The notes under the pieces were generated by a model that did no database searches, was not told where the DNA came from, and saw nothing but the letters and a program-made list of their open reading frames with translations. From Labrys sp. KNU-23 (GTDB lineage Bacteria; Pseudomonadota; Alphaproteobacteria; Rhizobiales; Labraceae), in the NCBI RefSeq assembly GCF_008330945.1, contig NZ_CP043489.1, positions 1,871,501-1,935,500 of the forward strand: a stretch of DNA of 64,000 nucleotides. Direction: 5' to 3'. The translations under genes and the position numbers were made by a program. Positions within the stretch are counted from its first letter, which is position 1. Every line of letters begins with the position of its first letter. Shown piece by piece: positions 19,429 to 28,938 of this stretch.

Positions 19429-20973
19429 TCACGCTGGCTGCGTCGAATCGAGCCGGTAGGTCCAGGTTTCCGTCAGCGTCTCCGAACCCATGCGCAGGAA
19501 GGCCCGCAAATCGATGTCCTCGCCGGGCGGCGGCTCGGCGTCGAAGCTGGCGCGTACGCCGTTGATGGCGGGATTGGCCACCACCACGGGCGCCGACACC
19601 GTTCCGCTGGAACCCCAGATCACCAGTTCGATCTTGCTGACATCGAGGGTGACATCACCAAGCCGGTCCCCGACGAAATCGATCAGGAAGCGGGTGACGT
19701 TGGGCTTGCCGGCACTGGTGGCAGCGGCGTTATGGGTCTCGAACGTGGCGTAGACCTGGCCGCCCTGATGCAGCGGGCCCGAGACGGCATGGATGACATA
19801 GGAAATCTGCGTCTCGCTGCCCGCCTTGGGCTGGATGTCGGGCACCCAGGAGGCGACGACATTGTCGTCGGTCTCTGCGTTCGAATGCAGCTCCACCAGC
19901 ACCACGCGCCCCTGCCCGAGCCGGTTCTTCATCTCGACCCAATAGCCGGGGCGCTTGTCGTAGAGGGCCTCGAGATCCTGATAGTTGCCGAAGGCGCGGT
20001 CACGCTGGATCAGGCCGAAGCCCTTGATGTCCTTGGAAAAGAAATTGGCGACGGAATTGCGCGTGGGGTTGCGCAGCGGACGCCACAACCATTCTCCACC
20101 CTCGGACTGGATGGCCAGGCCATCGGAATCATGCACCTCTGGCCGGAAGTCCGGCGGGCGATTCAAGGTATTTTCACCATAGAGGAACATCGAGGTCAGC
20201 GGCGCCAGGCCCATCTCCTTGAGGTCCTTGCGCGCGAAGAGCGTGGCCTGCACGTCGACGTCGTCGCCGGTGCCCGGTTCGAACGTAAAGCGATACGCAC
20301 CGGTGACGGAGGGTCCGTCCAGCAGGGCATGCACGGCGATGCTGCCCTGGCCCGCTTCCGGCGTCTCGACCCAGAACTCGACGAAATCGGGAAACTCCTC
20401 CCCCGGTCCGCCTGAACCCAGCGAAAGACCGCGCGCGGAGAGGCCGTAATGCTGGCCCTTGCCGAGGAAGCGAAAATAGCTGGCGCCCAGGAAGGCGGCG
20501 AGTTCGTCCATCTTGCCGCTGTGATTGAGCGGGTAGAGCAGGCGTATGCCGGCAAAGCCGAGCGAAGTCGGCAGGTTCTGGGGCGCCCCCCGGTCACCGA
20601 AATCGAACAGATCGGGCGAATAGAACAACGGCTTGACCACGCCGTTGGCCACCAGATTCACCCGGGCCTGATGCTTGAAGATGCTGCCGCGATGGAAGAG
20701 CTGCAGGCCGAAATTCGAGCCGCCATCCCGCAGCAAGGTACGGTCGGTGCGAAAATTGATGCGGCGGAAATCGTCATAGCTCAGCCCCTTCAGGCTCTCC
20801 GGCAGGGCCTCGCCGGGGCCGACATAGGGCTTGCCCGCCAGCTCCCTCGCCTTGGCGATCACCGTCTCCGGGCCAAAGGCATCCGCCGCCGCCAGGGCGC
20901 TGCCCCATCCGCTCGCCAGGCTGGCACAGGCCGTTCCGGCCAGTTGCAGCGCGGCACGTCTGGTCAGGTCCAT
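19429..20973 (-). CDS. Periplasmic glucan biosynthesis protein, OpgG/OpgD (MdoG) family
   Basis: Periplasmic protein needed for osmoregulated periplasmic glucan structure, 514 residues. It opens with a Tat signal (DLTRRAALQLAGTACASLAS), as in OpgD rather than the Sec-exported OpgG. The MdoG beta-sandwich is recognisable from LSYDDFRRINFR, LFHRGSIFKHQARVNL, FRFLGKGQHYGLSARGLSLG and DRAFGNYQDLEALYDKRPGYW. ATG at 20973 is chosen because it starts the Tat signal; the frame stays open for 64 more codons only because it runs through a family A repeat. No opgH or opgC gene is in the window. Confidence 0.92.
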   Translation of the reverse strand: MDLTRRAALQLAGTACASLASGWGSALAAADAFGPETVIAKARELAGKPYVGPGEALPESLKGLSYDDFRRINFRTDRTLLRDGGSNFGLQLFHRGSIFKHQARVNLVANGVVKPLFYSPDLFDFGDRGAPQNLPTSLGFAGIRLLYPLNHSGKMDELAAFLGASYFRFLGKGQHYGLSARGLSLGSGGPGEEFPDFVEFWVETPEAGQGSIAVHALLDGPSVTGAYRFTFEPGTGDDVDVQATLFARKDLKEMGLAPLTSMFLYGENTLNRPPDFRPEVHDSDGLAIQSEGGEWLWRPLRNPTRNSVANFFSKDIKGFGLIQRDRAFGNYQDLEALYDKRPGYWVEMKNRLGQGRVVLVELHSNAETDDNVVASWVPDIQPKAGSETQISYVIHAVSGPLHQGGQVYATFETHNAAATSAGKPNVTRFLIDFVGDRLGDVTLDVSKIELVIWGSSGTVSAPVVVANPAINGVRASFDAEPPPGEDIDLRAFLRMGSETLTETWTYRLDSTQPA

Positions 20974-21106
20974 TTCAAAGCATTCCCATTTCAAGGCCCG
21001 AACGCCGATACAGGGCATCCGCGGCTGCAATTTCACGTTGTGGGAATTGGGCCCTGCCAAAATGGCTGGATTTTGTTGCAAAAATGACCTGCCTGAGGTG
21101 CTGTTC

Positions 21107-21215
21107 CCTAAAGCGTTTTGCGATGAGATGGAATCACCTCGAATCGCAAAGACGCGTCGAACCAAAGAGTTGGAGCAAACAAGCGTTCACACCTGAAGGC
21201 GTTTTGCTCTAGGGA
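21107..21215. repeat. Family A two-hairpin repeat, copy 3
   Basis: Starts CCTAAAGCGTTTTGCGATG and ends GCGTTTTGCTCTAGGG. It contains GGAATCACC and TCGAATCGC, so two GANTC sites, and a second stem GAGCAAAAC-type pairing. It lies in the 428-base gap 20974-21401 between opgG/opgD and the divergent nhaA; the remaining 190 bases before nhaA hold nothing I can name. Confidence 0.88.
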
Positions 21216-21401
21216 TCGCAGGCATTCTTCGCCGAATAGGGCACAGAAATGCGGTGTGGCGGCGTTCAGACCGGCACGCAGAACCTTCCCGAAAACGCTG
21301 TCAATTGCGTTGCGTTTTTCCTACCTTCCGCCGGAACTCCGCCGATCCCTGGGAAATGCGCAGCCTAAGACGGGTTTCCCGAACAGCAAGAGCCCCGATT
21401 C

Positions 21402-22565
21402 ATGCCTCATACCCGCCGACGGTCCTTCCTCAGGAGCTTCCTTGCCACCGAGGCTGCTGGCGGCATCATCCTGATGGCGGTGGCGGCGCTCGCCTTGATC
21501 GTGGCCAATTCGCCGCTCGGCGAGGTGTATTTCCATACGCTCCACCTCTATGTCGGCGGCCTCAGCCTGCTGCACTGGATCAATGACGGGCTGATGGCGC
21601 TGTTCTTCCTGCTGGTCGGTCTGGAGATCAAACGCGAGGTGCTGGACGGCCAATTGTCGAGCTGGCCGCGCCGGGCCCTGCCGGGCATCGCGGCTGTGGG
21701 CGGCATGGTGGTGCCGGCGCTGATCTTCGTGGCGATCAACTGGCGGGCCGAAGGCACGCTGCAGGGCTGGGCCATCCCCTCGGCCACCGACATCGCCTTC
21801 GCCCTCGGCGTACTCGCTTTGCTCGGCCCGCGCGTGCCGGCCTCGCTCAAGATCTTCCTTACGGCGCTCGCCATCATCGACGACCTCGGCGCGGTGGTGA
21901 TCATCGCCCTGTTCTATACCGCCTCGCTGAACATCTGGATGCTCAACGGCGCGTTCGCCGTCCTGGTGGTGCTCGCCATCATGAACCGGCGCGGCGTCAC
22001 CTTGCTTCCGGCCTATCTGGCGCTCGGCGCTATCCTGTGGGTGTTGACCTATCTGTCGGGCGTGCATGCCACCCTGGCCGGCGTGGCGCTGGCCTTCACC
22101 ATTCCCCTGCGCCGCAAGGGTGGGCATGAGCATGACCACACGCCGCTGCACAAGCTCGAGCACGGGCTGCACCCCTGGGTAACCTATCTGATCGTGCCGG
22201 TCTTCGGCTTCGCCAATGCCGGCGTCGCCCTCGGCGGCCTGTCGCTCGGCAATCTCGCCGATCCGGTCACGCTCGGCGTCACGCTCGGCCTGTTCGTCGG
22301 CAAGCAGATCGGCGTCTTCCTCTTCGCGGCCTTCGCCATTCGCCTGAACTGGGCCGAACTGCCGGCCAACGCCAATTGGCGCCATCTCTATGGCGTGGCG
22401 CTGCTCTGCGGCATCGGCTTCACCATGAGCCTGTTCATCGGCGGCCTCGCTTACGCCAATGCGCCTGCCCTGCTCGACGAAACCAAGATCGGCGTGCTGC
22501 TGGGCTCGATCCTCTCGGCCCTGTTTGGCGCAATCTTGCTGCGAACGACCAAGCCGGAACATTAA
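21402..22565 (+). CDS. nhaA: Na+/H+ antiporter NhaA
   Basis: Inner-membrane electrogenic sodium/proton antiporter, 387 residues, with about 12 membrane segments. The paired aspartates of the ion site are visible in [17 protein letters not shown] at about residue 160, and [15 protein letters not shown] and [15 protein letters not shown] are family signatures. A histidine-rich loop ([20 protein letters not shown]) before the second half is typical. The start at 21402 gives the usual amphipathic N-terminus ([16 protein letters not shown]). It is divergent from opgG/opgD, both being osmotic or salt functions, with a family A repeat between them. Confidence 0.96.
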   Translation: MPHTRRRSFLRSFLATEAAGGIILMAVAALALIVANSPLGEVYFHTLHLYVGGLSLLHWINDGLMALFFLLVGLEIKREVLDGQLSSWPRRALPGIAAVGGMVVPALIFVAINWRAEGTLQGWAIPSATDIAFALGVLALLGPRVPASLKIFLTALAIIDDLGAVVIIALFYTASLNIWMLNGAFAVLVVLAIMNRRGVTLLPAYLALGAILWVLTYLSGVHATLAGVALAFTIPLRRKGGHEHDHTPLHKLEHGLHPWVTYLIVPVFGFANAGVALGGLSLGNLADPVTLGVTLGLFVGKQIGVFLFAAFAIRLNWAELPANANWRHLYGVALLCGIGFTMSLFIGGLAYANAPALLDETKIGVLLGSILSALFGAILLRTTKPEH

Positions 22566-22666
22566 ACGTTCAATTGCATGCGGCGGCGCACAATGATATT
22601 CCAGCGCGCCGTCCCCATACGGGACCGGTTGTACATCCGACAATTCACGGAGAAGGACTTAAGACA

Positions 22667-23701
22667 GTGGGTTACAAGGTCGCCATCGTCGGCGCCACAG
22701 GCAATGTGGGCCGCGAAATGCTGAACATTCTGGCCGAGCGGGCTTTCCCCGCCGATGAAGTGGTTGCGCTGGCTTCGCGCCGCAGCCTGGGCACGGAAGT
22801 TTCGTATGGCGACAAAACGCTGAAAACGCGGGACCTTGCAACCTATGACTTCTCCGATACCGACATCGCCTTGATGTCGGCCGGCGGCGACGTGTCCAAG
22901 GAATGGTCGCCAAAGATCGGCGCGCAGGGTTGCGTCGTCATCGACAATTCCTCGGCCTGGCGCTACGACGCCGACGTACCGCTGATCGTTCCGGAAGTGA
23001 ACGCCGACGCCGTCGCCGGTTTCACCAAGAAGAACATCATCGCCAATCCCAACTGCTCCACCGCCCAGCTCGTGGTGGCGCTGAAGCCGCTGCATGATCG
23101 CTTCGGCATCAAGCGCGTCGTCGTCGCCACCTACCAGTCGGTTTCCGGCGCGGGCAAGGAGGGCCTCGACGAGCTCTTCGCCCAGACCAAGGCCATCTAT
23201 GTCAACGGTGCGGTCGAGACCAAGAAGTTCCCCAAGCGCATCGCCTTCAACGTGATCCCGCATATCGATGTCTTCATGGAAGACGGGTACACGAAGGAAG
23301 AATGGAAGATGGTGGCCGAGACCAAGAAGATCCTCGACCCCAAGATCAAGCTGACCGCGACCTGCGTGCGCGTGCCGGTGTTCATCTCCCATTCGGAAGC
23401 CGTGAACATCGAGTTCGAGAAGCCGGTGACGGCCGACGAAGCCCGCGATATCCTGCGTTCGGCGCCGGGCTGCCTGGTGATCGACAAGCGCGAGCCCGGC
23501 GGCTACATCACGCCCTATGAGGCAGCCGGCGAGGATGCCACCTATATCTCCCGCATCCGCGAGGACATCACGGTGGAGAACGGCCTGGACATGTGGGTGG
23601 TCTCCGACAACCTCCGCAAGGGCGCCGCGCTCAACGCGATCCAGATCGCCGAGGTGCTGATCAATCGCAAACTGCTCCAGGCCAAGAAGAAGGCGGCCTG
23701 A
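22667..23701 (+). CDS. asd: Aspartate-semialdehyde dehydrogenase
   Basis: Reduces aspartyl phosphate to aspartate semialdehyde with NADPH, the branch point to lysine, diaminopimelate, methionine and threonine. The 344-residue protein starts at GTG 22667 (VGYKVAIVGATGNVGREML, the nucleotide-binding loop). The catalytic cysteine is in NPNCSTAQLV near residue 130 and the histidine in RVPVFISHSEAVNIEF. AGAAGG lies upstream. The frame is open for 97 more codons to the left, but that part overlaps nhaA and is not conserved-looking. It is followed by a strong terminator and appears monocistronic. Confidence 0.96.
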   Translation: MGYKVAIVGATGNVGREMLNILAERAFPADEVVALASRRSLGTEVSYGDKTLKTRDLATYDFSDTDIALMSAGGDVSKEWSPKIGAQGCVVIDNSSAWRYDADVPLIVPEVNADAVAGFTKKNIIANPNCSTAQLVVALKPLHDRFGIKRVVVATYQSVSGAGKEGLDELFAQTKAIYVNGAVETKKFPKRIAFNVIPHIDVFMEDGYTKEEWKMVAETKKILDPKIKLTATCVRVPVFISHSEAVNIEFEKPVTADEARDILRSAPGCLVIDKREPGGYITPYEAAGEDATYISRIREDITVENGLDMWVVSDNLRKGAALNAIQIAEVLINRKLLQAKKKAA

Positions 23702-23715
23702 GGGTCTGACGTTTG

Positions 23716-23756
23716 AAAGCCGCCGTTCGGGCAACCGAACGGCGGCTTTTGTTTTT
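23716..23756 (+). terminator. Rho-independent terminator of asd
   Basis: AAAGCCGCCGTTCGG-gcaa-CCGAACGGCGGCTTT then TGTTTTT: a 15-base perfect stem, 4-base loop and T tract, 15 bases past the asd stop. Confidence 0.93.
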
Positions 23757-23768
23757 CGAGAGCGGATC

Positions 23769-24671
23769 ATGTCCAGCGTACAGTCCTCCGTGCAACGCCC
23801 CGCCCTTCCCTCCTCTGTGCTGGCAGCCCTCTTCGTGCCACTGTGGTCGACGGGCTTCGTCACGGCGCGGCTGGTGGCGCCGCATGCCGAACCCCTGACC
23901 TTTCTCGGCTTGCGTTTCGTGGCGGCCGGAGCGCTTCTCGGCCTCTATGCACTGTGGAGCGGCGCCTCCTGGCCACAGAGCAGCCGGGCCTGGCTGGATG
24001 CGCTCGTCGCGGGCTTCCTCATCCACGGCCTTTATCTCGGCGGGGTGTTCTGGGCCGTCTCGCATGGCCTGCCCTCGGGCATATCGGCCCTCATTGCCGG
24101 CCTCCAGCCCCTGCTCACCGGCCTGCTGTCCAAGCCGCTGCTCGGGGAGGAAGTCTCGGGCCGGCGCGCGCTCGGCATCGTCATCGGTGCTGTCGGCGCC
24201 GGGTTGACCCTGGTTCCCAAGCTCGGGGCTGGTGGCGACGGCGGCATTCCGCTCCTGCCGCTCGCCGTCTGCACGCTCGGCATGGTGGCGATCACGCTCG
24301 GCACCATCTGGCAGAAACGCCGCGGGCGCGGGGCCGATCTCGCCACCAACACCGCCGTACAATATGCCGGCGCCATGGTGCCGATCGTCATCGGCGGCCT
24401 GTTGACCGAGAGCGGCCATTTCGACTGGGCCTCCGCCGCCGCCTGGACGGGCCTGATCTGGTCCGTCTTCGGCATGTCGATCGGCGCCATCCTGCTCCTG
24501 ATGGTGTTGATCAAGCGCGGCGCGGTGGCCCAGGTCGCGGCCCTGCTCTATTTGGTGCCCGGCGTCTCGGCCCTGATGGCCTGGGGCATGTTCTCGGAGG
24601 CGCTCACGCCCCTCCAGATCGCCGGCCTCGCCATCGCGGCGCTCGGCGTGGCGGTGGCGAACAAGGGATAG
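23769..24671 (+). CDS. EamA-family (DMT) metabolite exporter
   Basis: Inner-membrane transporter of the drug/metabolite superfamily, 300 residues, with ten predicted helices in two EamA repeats (first from FVPLWSTGFVTARLVAPHAE, second from VCTLGMVAITLGTIWQKRRG). Start at the ATG 23769, preceded by GAGAGCGGATC. It follows the asd terminator and seems to have its own promoter. Relatives export amino acids, sugars or drugs; the substrate cannot be told from sequence. Confidence 0.9.
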   Translation: MSSVQSSVQRPALPSSVLAALFVPLWSTGFVTARLVAPHAEPLTFLGLRFVAAGALLGLYALWSGASWPQSSRAWLDALVAGFLIHGLYLGGVFWAVSHGLPSGISALIAGLQPLLTGLLSKPLLGEEVSGRRALGIVIGAVGAGLTLVPKLGAGGDGGIPLLPLAVCTLGMVAITLGTIWQKRRGRGADLATNTAVQYAGAMVPIVIGGLLTESGHFDWASAAAWTGLIWSVFGMSIGAILLLMVLIKRGAVAQVAALLYLVPGVSALMAWGMFSEALTPLQIAGLAIAALGVAVANKG

Positions 24672-24694
24672 GTAAACGGCTGGCCAGCGCTTCC

Positions 24695-25234
24695 CTACTG
24701 CCCATAGGTCGCGGTAATCGTGGCCGAGGCCAGAGCATTGGCGCGGATCATGAAGCCGATCATCGCGCCGCTGGCCGTGGCGGGCAGATCGAGCTTGGGC
24801 ACCTTCAGCGCGGTGATGGTCAGGACATAGCGATGCGCCGGGCCCGGCGGCGGGCAGGCGCCCATGAAGGCGGGCATGCCGGCATCGTTGCGCCCCTGGA
24901 CCGCTCCTGATGGCAGCGCCTTGCCGTTGCCTGCCCCGGACGGCAGGGATGTCGCCGAGGCCGGAATGTCGTACACGATCCAGTGCCACCAGCCCGAACC
25001 CGTCGGCGCATCGGGATCGTAGAGCGTCACCGCATAGCTCCTGGTGCCTTCAGGCGGGTCCTTCCAGCTCAAGGCGGGGGAGACGTTTCCGCCCGAGCAG
25101 CCGAAGACATTGGATACTTGCGCCTTGGCGAGTACGCCTCCCTCGCCGACATCGGTACTGGTCAGTTCAAAGGCTGGGGCGGCCTGGGTTGTCGCCAATC
25201 CCAGCGCCATGGCGCCGGCCAGGATGTGTTTCAT
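24695..25234 (-). CDS. YbhB/YbcL-family (PEBP, Raf kinase inhibitor-like) protein
   Basis: Exported phosphatidylethanolamine-binding-protein homologue, 179 residues, with a signal peptide (MKHILAGAMALGLATTQAAP). Family motifs are present: GGNVSPALSWKDPPEGTRSY, LYDPDAPTGSGWWHWIVYDI and PPPGPAHRYVLTITAL. The ATG at 25234 follows AGGAAGC at good spacing; a TTG two codons upstream is unlikely. The AraC-family gene upstream on the same strand may be unrelated. The role of bacterial YbhB proteins is not known. Confidence 0.93.
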   Translation of the reverse strand: MKHILAGAMALGLATTQAAPAFELTSTDVGEGGVLAKAQVSNVFGCSGGNVSPALSWKDPPEGTRSYAVTLYDPDAPTGSGWWHWIVYDIPASATSLPSGAGNGKALPSGAVQGRNDAGMPAFMGACPPPGPAHRYVLTITALKVPKLDLPATASGAMIGFMIRANALASATITATYGQ

Positions 25235-25287
25235 GGTCAAGCTTCCTCATCATCCGGACCCGAGGCCCGTTCAGGGAAGCCATCCTG

Positions 25288-26181
25288 TCATCCCGCCATC
25301 ATCGGCGCAGCGCCGTCCAGTTCATATTTCGTGCCGTTTCGCTCAAACTCGCGATGATGCCCCCTGATCTCGCTGGGCGCAAAACCAAAGCGGCTGCGAA
25401 ACCGCACGGAAAAACGCGACGCCGAGTCATAGCCGACAGCGAGGGCAATCTGCGTGATCGCCTGATCCGTCGATTGCAGCAGATAGAGCGCCGCCGTCAT
25501 GCGGACATCGACGAGCACGTCGGTGAAGCTGGTGCCGCGCGCGGCCAGATGCCGGCGCAGGCTCGGCTCGCTCATACCGATCGATGCGGCAACCGGAGCC
25601 GCGCGCCATGAACGGGCAGGCTCGGCTACCAGCATCCGGCGCAGGCGTGCCACCAGGTCGTCGCCGCCACGCAGTTCGAGGCGATAGCCGAAGCCGTCGA
25701 GCCAGAGCAGGATTTCACGGACGCGGGCCGCGGCAACCACCCCGGGCAGAACCTGATGTCCTGCGATGGCCTGCACCGCGACGTCGCAGGCCTGCCGGAA
25801 CGCAGCCGGCGGATCGGCGAGAACCTCGATCCTGCGCAGGGCCGGCGCGCAGCCGGTCCGCAGTTCCTGAAAGAGAGCGGGAGCGAAATTCAGGGCAACG
25901 GCGCGATAGGGACCATCGGCAGCCGGCTCGTTGATCACATCGAAGTCGCAGCCATCGGGCACGAGCACAACTTGGCCGACGGACGCCGTCAACTCGACAT
26001 CGTCGCTGCGGATGATCTTGCGTCCTTTTTCGACCAGCACCAGGCCGGGGCCGTCGGAGGCGAGCCTGCGGCACAGGAGCGGGGCATGCTGCACGACCTG
26101 CGCCACGCTGCCGATGCCGGGCGACGAACGGATCGTTCGGCCCAATGCGAGATCGTCCCGCGAGGTGTCGATTTTGCTCAC
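25288..26181 (-). CDS. AraC-family transcriptional regulator
   Basis: A 297-residue regulator with an N-terminal AraC_N-type domain (roughly residues 20-170, including PDGCDFDVINEPAADGPYRA) and a C-terminal double helix-turn-helix (SIGMSEPSLRRHLAARGTSF and QIALAVGYDSASRFSVRFRS). The ligand is unknown. It lies 53 bases upstream of the YbhB-like gene on the same strand and 67 bases downstream of a methyltransferase gene. Confidence 0.92.
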   Translation of the reverse strand: MSKIDTSRDDLALGRTIRSSPGIGSVAQVVQHAPLLCRRLASDGPGLVLVEKGRKIIRSDDVELTASVGQVVLVPDGCDFDVINEPAADGPYRAVALNFAPALFQELRTGCAPALRRIEVLADPPAAFRQACDVAVQAIAGHQVLPGVVAAARVREILLWLDGFGYRLELRGGDDLVARLRRMLVAEPARSWRAAPVAASIGMSEPSLRRHLAARGTSFTDVLVDVRMTAALYLLQSTDQAITQIALAVGYDSASRFSVRFRSRFGFAPSEIRGHHREFERNGTKYELDGAAPMMAG

Positions 26182-26248
26182 TCTCTTCGCCCCGCATCAA
26201 AACCGTGTCAGCCATCCGGGAATGCCGTCCCGCAAGGCGAATTCGGGT

Positions 26249-26881
26249 TCAGGCGAGTTGGGCAAACCAGATCGTCGACCCGCCGCAATCGCGATCTTCC
26301 ACCATATGCGAGACGATATCAAAGCCGTTGGTCTCCAGCAGCCGGCGATAGTCTCTCGAGTTCAGGCTGCCGTGATAGAGCGGCGAGCCCTGGAAGGTGC
26401 CGATTGCCTCGCCATGCCCGGTGCCACTGGTGAAGATCAGGGCAGCCTTCGGATTCGCATGCCGGCGGAAGATCGGGAACATGACCCGCTGGTCTTCCGG
26501 CGGAAGGTGGAAAAAGCTGTTCCAGGCGATGAGGCCGTCGAAAGTCCGCCCGAGCGCCAATGTCCGCATGTCGCCAACCAGCCAGTCATGGCCCGGAAAA
26601 CGCGCTTTGCAGAGCTCGACCAGGGACGGAGCGGCGTCCAGGCCGGTCACCCGATGCCCCCGTTCGATGCAATGGCGGGCGATCGGCTCGCCGGCTCCGC
26701 AACCAATGTCGAGGATCGAAGCCTCCCCGGCGGGCAGAAGCGCCAGGAAACGATCGAGCCAGGCGGCCTCAAGGAAATGCCGACGCCGCATTTCGTCCCA
26801 GGCATCGGCATGGGCTTCGTAAAGGCTCACGACCTGGTCCGCGAGATGCCCCGCGCCTCGGCCGTTCGCCCCGGACGGCAT
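26249..26881 (-). CDS. Class I SAM-dependent methyltransferase
   Basis: A 210-residue methyltransferase with the SAM-binding motif I ILDIGCGAGEPIARHCIERG near residue 60, motif II VTGLDAAPSLVELCKARFPG and post-motif WLVGDMRTLALGRTFDGLIAWNSFFHL. The acceptor is unknown. Its stop lies four bases after the start side of the neighbouring lipoprotein gene on the same strand, and the set 26249-28790 is closely packed and may be cotranscribed. Confidence 0.9.
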   Translation of the reverse strand: MPSGANGRGAGHLADQVVSLYEAHADAWDEMRRRHFLEAAWLDRFLALLPAGEASILDIGCGAGEPIARHCIERGHRVTGLDAAPSLVELCKARFPGHDWLVGDMRTLALGRTFDGLIAWNSFFHLPPEDQRVMFPIFRRHANPKAALIFTSGTGHGEAIGTFQGSPLYHGSLNSRDYRRLLETNGFDIVSHMVEDRDCGGSTIWFAQLA

Positions 26882-26884
26882 GCC

Positions 26885-27184
26885 TCAGCCACCCTGGTAG
26901 ATATAGTAGCGCACGCCATTGCCCGGGTCGACAAAGCTGGTCTTGGTGCGGTCGCGCACCTTTTGCCCGGCCGTGAAACGGCGGCAACGACCATCGGCCA
27001 TGTGATTGTCGAACTCGCGCTGGAACTTCTCCCCTGAGGCATGCAGTGTGCCGACATGCTGCTGGGTGCGACAGGCTACAACAGGCCGCTCCAACCCGCG
27101 CGTGACCGTCTCCACCTTCGGCGGCGTCGTGGAACAGGCGCCTAGCATGGCCAGCGGAGCGAAGAGCGTGCAGAGACGGAGCAT
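26885..27184 (-). CDS. Small lipoprotein of unknown function
   Basis: Ninety-nine residues with a lipoprotein signal (MLRLCTLFAPLAMLGACSTT); the lipobox LGAC puts the lipidated cysteine at about residue 17. The mature part, about 80 residues, contains two further cysteines (VACRT and GRCRRF) that could pair. I do not recognise a family. It sits between a VOC gene and a methyltransferase gene on the same strand. Confidence 0.75.
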   Translation of the reverse strand: MLRLCTLFAPLAMLGACSTTPPKVETVTRGLERPVVACRTQQHVGTLHASGEKFQREFDNHMADGRCRRFTAGQKVRDRTKTSFVDPGNGVRYYIYQGG

Positions 27185-27211
27185 GAAGTGTCCTTGAGCG
27201 GAGTGGGAGGT

Positions 27212-27637
27212 CTATTCTTCAACGACGGCATCGTGGCAGCACACGCAGAGCTTGTTGCCATCGAGGTCGCGGAAATAGGCACCGTAATAATGGGCATGAT
27301 ACTCGGGCCGCAGCCCGGGCGCACCCTCATCCGTGCCGCCATGGTTAAGGGCCGCTTGCCAGGCACGTGCCACCGTGGGCCGATCGGGCGCCAGCAGGGC
27401 GACCATCGGGCCGTTGCCGGGCGCCGGCGCCTGTTCGTCGAAGGGATGACCGATCTGAAATTGCGGACGTGAAGCGCCCGGCCTGACCCAGCCTGCCCAA
27501 GAGCGTTGCTTGGAGTGTTTATTGGGCCGCTCATCCTCACGAAAGCGCAGCACTAGCCCGAGTTCTCCGAGCACCGCCTCGTAGAAGCGGAAGGCCCTGT
27601 CAAAATCGCCGACGCCGAGGAAGGTGTGCGAGATCAC
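27212..27637 (-). CDS. VOC-family (glyoxalase/bleomycin resistance-like) protein
   Basis: A 141-residue single VOC domain (beta-alpha-beta-beta-beta repeats) beginning MISHTFLGVGDFDRAFRFYE and ending with HAHYYGAYFRDLDGNKLCVC, which carries the usual metal-site His and the final Asp/Asn-Gly-Asn turn. Such proteins are small metal-dependent lyases, isomerases or dioxygenases or bind drugs; no specific activity can be named. It starts four bases after the proB stop on the same strand. Confidence 0.9.
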   Translation of the reverse strand: MISHTFLGVGDFDRAFRFYEAVLGELGLVLRFREDERPNKHSKQRSWAGWVRPGASRPQFQIGHPFDEQAPAPGNGPMVALLAPDRPTVARAWQAALNHGGTDEGAPGLRPEYHAHYYGAYFRDLDGNKLCVCCHDAVVEE

Positions 27638-27641
27638 CGCC

Positions 27642-28790
27642 CTACTCCACCGTGACGGTGCTGAGATCCTCGAAGCGGCTGAACAGAGCCATGTCGTCGC
27701 GATGGATCATCTCGCTGGGGCCGGCCCAGCCGAGAATGTCCTCGATGCTGCGGCTCTTCTTGCCGGCGATCTGGGCTGCCTCGCCGATATCGTAGGCCAC
27801 GAGGCCACGGCCGACCTCGGCGCCGGAGGGATCGCGGATAACAACGGCATCGCCCTGCGAGAAGGTGCCTTCCACCCGTTTAACCCCGGCCGGCAGCAGG
27901 CTAGCCCCACCCCGCAGCGCCTTGGCGGCACCGGCATCCACATGCAGCGTGCCGCGCGGCTCGAGATGGCCGGCAATCCATTTCTTACGGGCGGTGACGG
28001 GGTTGGAGGGCGTCAGGAACCAGGTGCAGGGCCCGCCTTCCTCGATGCGCAGCAGGGGCGAATCCACCTTGCCCGAGGCGATCACCATGGTGGTGCCGCC
28101 GCCCACGGCGATCTTGGCCGCCTCGACCTTGGTGCGCATGCCGCCGCGCGACAGCTCGGAGCCGGCATCGCCCGCCACGCCCTCGATCGCGGCGGTGATG
28201 CGCTGCACCACCGGGATCAGGGTGGCGGCGGGGTCGAGATGCGGCGGGGCGGTATAAAGGCCGTCGATGTCGGAGAGCAGCACCAGGCAGTCCGCGCCCG
28301 CCATGGTGGCGACGCGGGCGGCCAGCCGGTCATTGTCGCCATAGCGGATCTCGGTGGTGGCGACGGTGTCGTTCTCGTTCACCACCGGCACACAGTGCAT
28401 TTCCAGGAGCTTGTCGATGGTGCGGCGCGCGTTGAGATAGCGCTTGCGCTCCTCGGTATCGCCGAGCGTGACCAGGATCTGGGCCGCCGTCAGGCCCTGC
28501 GCGCCCAGGGTCTCGGCCCAGGCCTGCGCCAGGCCGACCTGGCCGACCGCCGCCGCTGCCTGGCTCGATTCCAGCGCGAGCGGCCCTTTCGGCAGTTGCA
28601 GCAGCGTGCGCCCCAGCGCGATGGCGCCGGAGGAGACCACGATCACCTGCGCGCCGCGCTCAGTATGGCGGGCGAGGTCGGCCACCAGGGAGGCCAGCCA
28701 TTCGCGGCGCAACTTCCCCTTGGCCTGGTCGACCAGCAGGGAGGAACCGATCTTGACGACGATGCGACGGAAGGAACTGAGTTCGGGCAT
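27642..28790 (-). CDS. proB: Glutamate 5-kinase
   Basis: First step of proline synthesis: ATP-dependent phosphorylation of glutamate. The 382-residue protein has the amino-acid kinase domain ([73 protein letters not shown]) and a C-terminal PUA domain from about residue 280 ([20 protein letters not shown]). Full length. In many Rhizobiales proB lies between obgE and proA; neither is beside it here. Upstream on the same strand is the DUF4424 gene, 148 bases away. Confidence 0.97.
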   Translation of the reverse strand: MPELSSFRRIVVKIGSSLLVDQAKGKLRREWLASLVADLARHTERGAQVIVVSSGAIALGRTLLQLPKGPLALESSQAAAAVGQVGLAQAWAETLGAQGLTAAQILVTLGDTEERKRYLNARRTIDKLLEMHCVPVVNENDTVATTEIRYGDNDRLAARVATMAGADCLVLLSDIDGLYTAPPHLDPAATLIPVVQRITAAIEGVAGDAGSELSRGGMRTKVEAAKIAVGGGTTMVIASGKVDSPLLRIEEGGPCTWFLTPSNPVTARKKWIAGHLEPRGTLHVDAGAAKALRGGASLLPAGVKRVEGTFSQGDAVVIRDPSGAEVGRGLVAYDIGEAAQIAGKKSRSIEDILGWAGPSEMIHRDDMALFSRFEDLSTVTVE

Positions 28791-28938
28791 GGCGAGCCGG
28801 TGTTGTGGCGTGGCGGAAGGCGCGGTGAGAACATCACCACGCCGGTCATCACCGCCTAATGCCCCGGGCGCGCTTCGACAAGCGCAAACAGGGGATCATC
28901 GGGCAAAGGGGCCGACATTGCCCTCTTCGATCGCCGCC

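Noticed and set aside
20974..21165. N-terminal extension of the OpgG/OpgD protein to 578 residues
   Set aside because: The extra codons are translation of a family A repeat (RRVFAIRGDSISSQNAL), and the Tat signal starts at 20973. The same repeat falsely extends the fusion gene and a frame near 2778.
21216..21401. Possible Li+/Na+ riboswitch before nhaA
   Set aside because: nhaA leaders can carry riboswitches, but I could not fold a matching conserved structure by eye; a covariance search with the nhaA-I and nhaA-II models would decide.
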